From Sphingomonas folli (lineage in GTDB: Bacteria; Pseudomonadota; Alphaproteobacteria; Sphingomonadales; Sphingomonadaceae): DNA of 64,000 nucleotides. This document shows positions 62,321 through 64,000 of this stretch, piece by piece. Under the pieces are notes generated by a model. It made no database searches. It was not told the origin of the DNA and saw only the letters and a list, made by a program, of their open reading frames with translations. The stretch covers positions 1-64,000 of the forward strand of contig NZ_JAHXZL010000013.1 in NCBI RefSeq assembly GCF_019429525.1, in the 5' to 3' direction. The position numbers and the translations under genes are program-made. Positions within the stretch are counted from its first letter, which is position 1, and each line of letters opens with the position of its first letter.

Positions 62321-64000
62321 ATGCGTCAGTACGCCGCGTTCATCAGTTACAGCCACGCCGACACCGCGACGGTGCGCTGGCTCCACCATCGTATCGAGAC
62401 CTACCGCCTGCCGCGCGCCCTGATCGGCACCGACTCGGCGTTCGGCCCGGTGCCGCGGCGGCTGCCGCCGGTGTTCCGCGACCGCGACGAGCTCCCCGCC
62501 AGCGGCGACCTGGGCGGCGAGCTGCGCGCCGCGCTCGCCGCGGCGCGCTGCCTGATCGTGGTGTGCAGCCCGCGCGCGGCGCGGTCGCGCTGGGTCAACG
62601 AGGAGGTGCTCAGCTTCAAGCGGCTCCACGGCGAGGGCCGCGTGCTCGCGCTGATCGTCGCGGGCGAGCCCGGCGACCCGGACAACGAGTGTTTCCCGCC
62701 GGCGCTGCGCTGGCGCATCGGCGCCGACGGCACGCTCGGCGACGTGCCCGCCGAGCCGATCGCGGCGGACCTGCGCCCCGGCAAGGACGGCCGCCGCCTC
62801 GCCGCGCTCAAGCTGATCGCCGCGCTGGCCGACGTGCGGCTCGACTCGCTGGTGCGCCGCGACGTCGCGCGGCGCCAGCGCCGGCTGATGTGGGTCACCG
62901 CCGCCTCGGTGGCGGTGGCGCTCGTCACGGTCGGGCTGGCGGTCTATGCCGAGGGGCAGCGCCGCGTCGCCGAGCGCCAGCGCCGGCTCGCCGACCGCAG
63001 CCTCGAGTTCCTCATCGGCACCTTCAACATCGCCAACCCGGCGACCGAGAACCCGCGCACGATCACCGCGCTGACGGTGCTGACCCGCGCCAGCCGCGGC
63101 GCGCGCGCCGAGCTGGCCGACGAGCCCGCCGTGGGCGCGCGGCTGCTGCGCGCCACCGGCGAGATCTACGCCAACCTCGGCCTCGCGCGCGAGGCGACGA
63201 GGGACCTGCGCGCGGCGCTGGCGCGGCTGCCGGCGCGCGGCGAGCAGCGCGCGCTCGCCGAGCTGGGCCTGTCCCGCGTCGCCTATGAGCGCGGCGACGC
63301 CGCCGGGGCACGCCGCGCGCTCGACGCCGCGGCGGCGGCGATAGACCGACGCGCGCGCTACGCCCCGACCATCGAGGCGGCGGTGGCGGAGGCGCGCGGC
63401 CAGGCCAAGGTGCTGGGCGGCGACTATGCCGGCGCGGTGCATGATCTCGCCGAGGCCGCGCGCCGGCGCCAGGCGCTCGACGGCGACCAGCGCGAGGCGC
63501 TCGGCGGCGTATGGATGAAGCAGGCGATCGTGCTCGTGCGGCTGCGACGCTACGCCGAGGCCGATCCGCTGTTCTCGCGCGCCGTGGCGACCTACGCCGC
63601 GAAGTTCGGGGTCGACCATGTGCTCACCGCGCGCGCGCTACAGAACCGCGCTTTCGCCGACTTCGAGAGTGGCCATGTTGCCCTGGCGCAGCAGCGCATG
63701 GCACAGGTGCTGCGCATCTACGACCGCGTGCTCGAACAGGACCACCCGACCGTCGCCGCGGCGCGGATCCTGATGGGACGCATTCGTACCGCCAATCGCG
63801 ACTATGACGGCGCGATCGCGGAGCTGGACCGCGCGCTTACGACCTATCGCCGCCTGTACGGCCCCGCCGCGCCGGCGGTCGGCGACGCGCATTTCTACGC
63901 CGCCGAGGCGGAGGCGGCGGCGGGCCATACCGACGCCGCGCTGCGCCACGTCACCGCGACCCGGTCGATCTACGACACGGCCTATGCCGCGACCGACCCC
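62321..64000 (+). CDS. TIR-domain, membrane-anchored TPR protein (partial)
   Basis: The gene is open from ATG 62321 to the right edge, 560 codons. Residues 1-125 form a TIR domain: QYAAFISYSHADTATVRWLH, then LPPVFRDRDELPASGDLG, and VVCSPRAARSRWVNEEVLSF with a Glu (94 or 95) at the place of the NADase catalytic Glu. One membrane helix lies at about 190-210. From about 250 onwards are TPR-like repeats (LLRATGEIYANLGLAREATR, ALQNRAFADFESGHVALAQQ, AAAGHTDAALRHV). GGGGGG lies before the ATG. The TIR is cytoplasmic and the TPR part probably lies on the other side of the membrane. It is divergent from the SLOG gene. The C-terminus is outside the window. Confidence 0.85.
   Translation, partial: MRQYAAFISYSHADTATVRWLHHRIETYRLPRALIGTDSAFGPVPRRLPPVFRDRDELPASGDLGGELRAALAAARCLIVVCSPRAARSRWVNEEVLSFKRLHGEGRVLALIVAGEPGDPDNECFPPALRWRIGADGTLGDVPAEPIAADLRPGKDGRRLAALKLIAALADVRLDSLVRRDVARRQRRLMWVTAASVAVALVTVGLAVYAEGQRRVAERQRRLADRSLEFLIGTFNIANPATENPRTITALTVLTRASRGARAELADEPAVGARLLRATGEIYANLGLAREATRDLRAALARLPARGEQRALAELGLSRVAYERGDAAGARRALDAAAAAIDRRARYAPTIEAAVAEARGQAKVLGGDYAGAVHDLAEAARRRQALDGDQREALGGVWMKQAIVLVRLRRYAEADPLFSRAVATYAAKFGVDHVLTARALQNRAFADFESGHVALAQQRMAQVLRIYDRVLEQDHPTVAAARILMGRIRTANRDYDGAIAELDRALTTYRRLYGPAAPAVGDAHFYAAEAEAAAGHTDAALRHVTATRSIYDTAYAATDP

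Overview
The window is very GC-rich DNA from an alphaproteobacterium, most likely Sphingomonas or a close relative. The main reasons are four large TonB-dependent receptors, an EcfG/PhyR/NepR general stress response locus, sphingomonad-type small secreted proteins, and several families of dispersed extragenic palindromes. No rRNA, tRNA, CRISPR array, insertion sequence or phage gene was seen.

Layout. 0-11 kb: a partial DUF2946-like gene, a divergent LysR/pirin pair, an RMF-like small protein, two TonB receptors and a soluble PAS-chemoreceptor. 11-21 kb: a cupin protein, a divergent Old Yellow Enzyme/HxlR pair with a palindromic operator, a PhoD phosphatase, a third TonB receptor, a DUF815 ATPase and N-carbamoylputrescine amidase. 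21-31 kb: a polysaccharide and transport stretch (GH84, CPA1 antiporter, a GH55/pectate-lyase-like protein, a sodium:solute symporter). 31-42 kb: desaturase, GNAT-like protein, a coupled pair of tiny genes ending in a MbcA/ParS-like domain, xthA, erpA, an M23 peptidase, bcp and glnE.

42.4-47.3 kb is the general stress response locus. ecfG, a 45-residue membrane protein and phyR lie on the minus strand. nepR (TTG start, good EcfG promoter) and a PhyP-like sensor protein with a degraded ATP-binding domain lie on the plus strand. Just beyond is an EcfG-type promoter followed by about 100 nt with a C7 loop and a perfect 14-bp terminator stem. This is a strong candidate for a GsrN-like small RNA, and no protein gene explains it. 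An entericidin-like lipoprotein with its own near-consensus EcfG promoter follows. A second NepR-like micro-ORF lies beside glnE.

47-54 kb is mostly housekeeping: a short asparaginase coupled to an M3 oligopeptidase, metK with a perfect ATATAAAG/CTTTATAT palindrome upstream, lnt, a VOC protein, a PHA-granule-type protein and a response regulator. 54-60 kb is a galactoside locus: an FCD-type GntR regulator and a GH27 alpha-galactosidase, divergent from a TonB receptor of the TIGR01782 type.

The right end (60.3-64 kb) holds a divergent pair: a SLOG-domain protein with four membrane segments, and a TIR-membrane-TPR protein cut by the window edge. TIR enzymes that make a nucleotide signal and SLOG domains that sense one are paired in Thoeris defence, so this is the best candidate for an unusual signalling or immunity module here. 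Its function is inferred from domains only.
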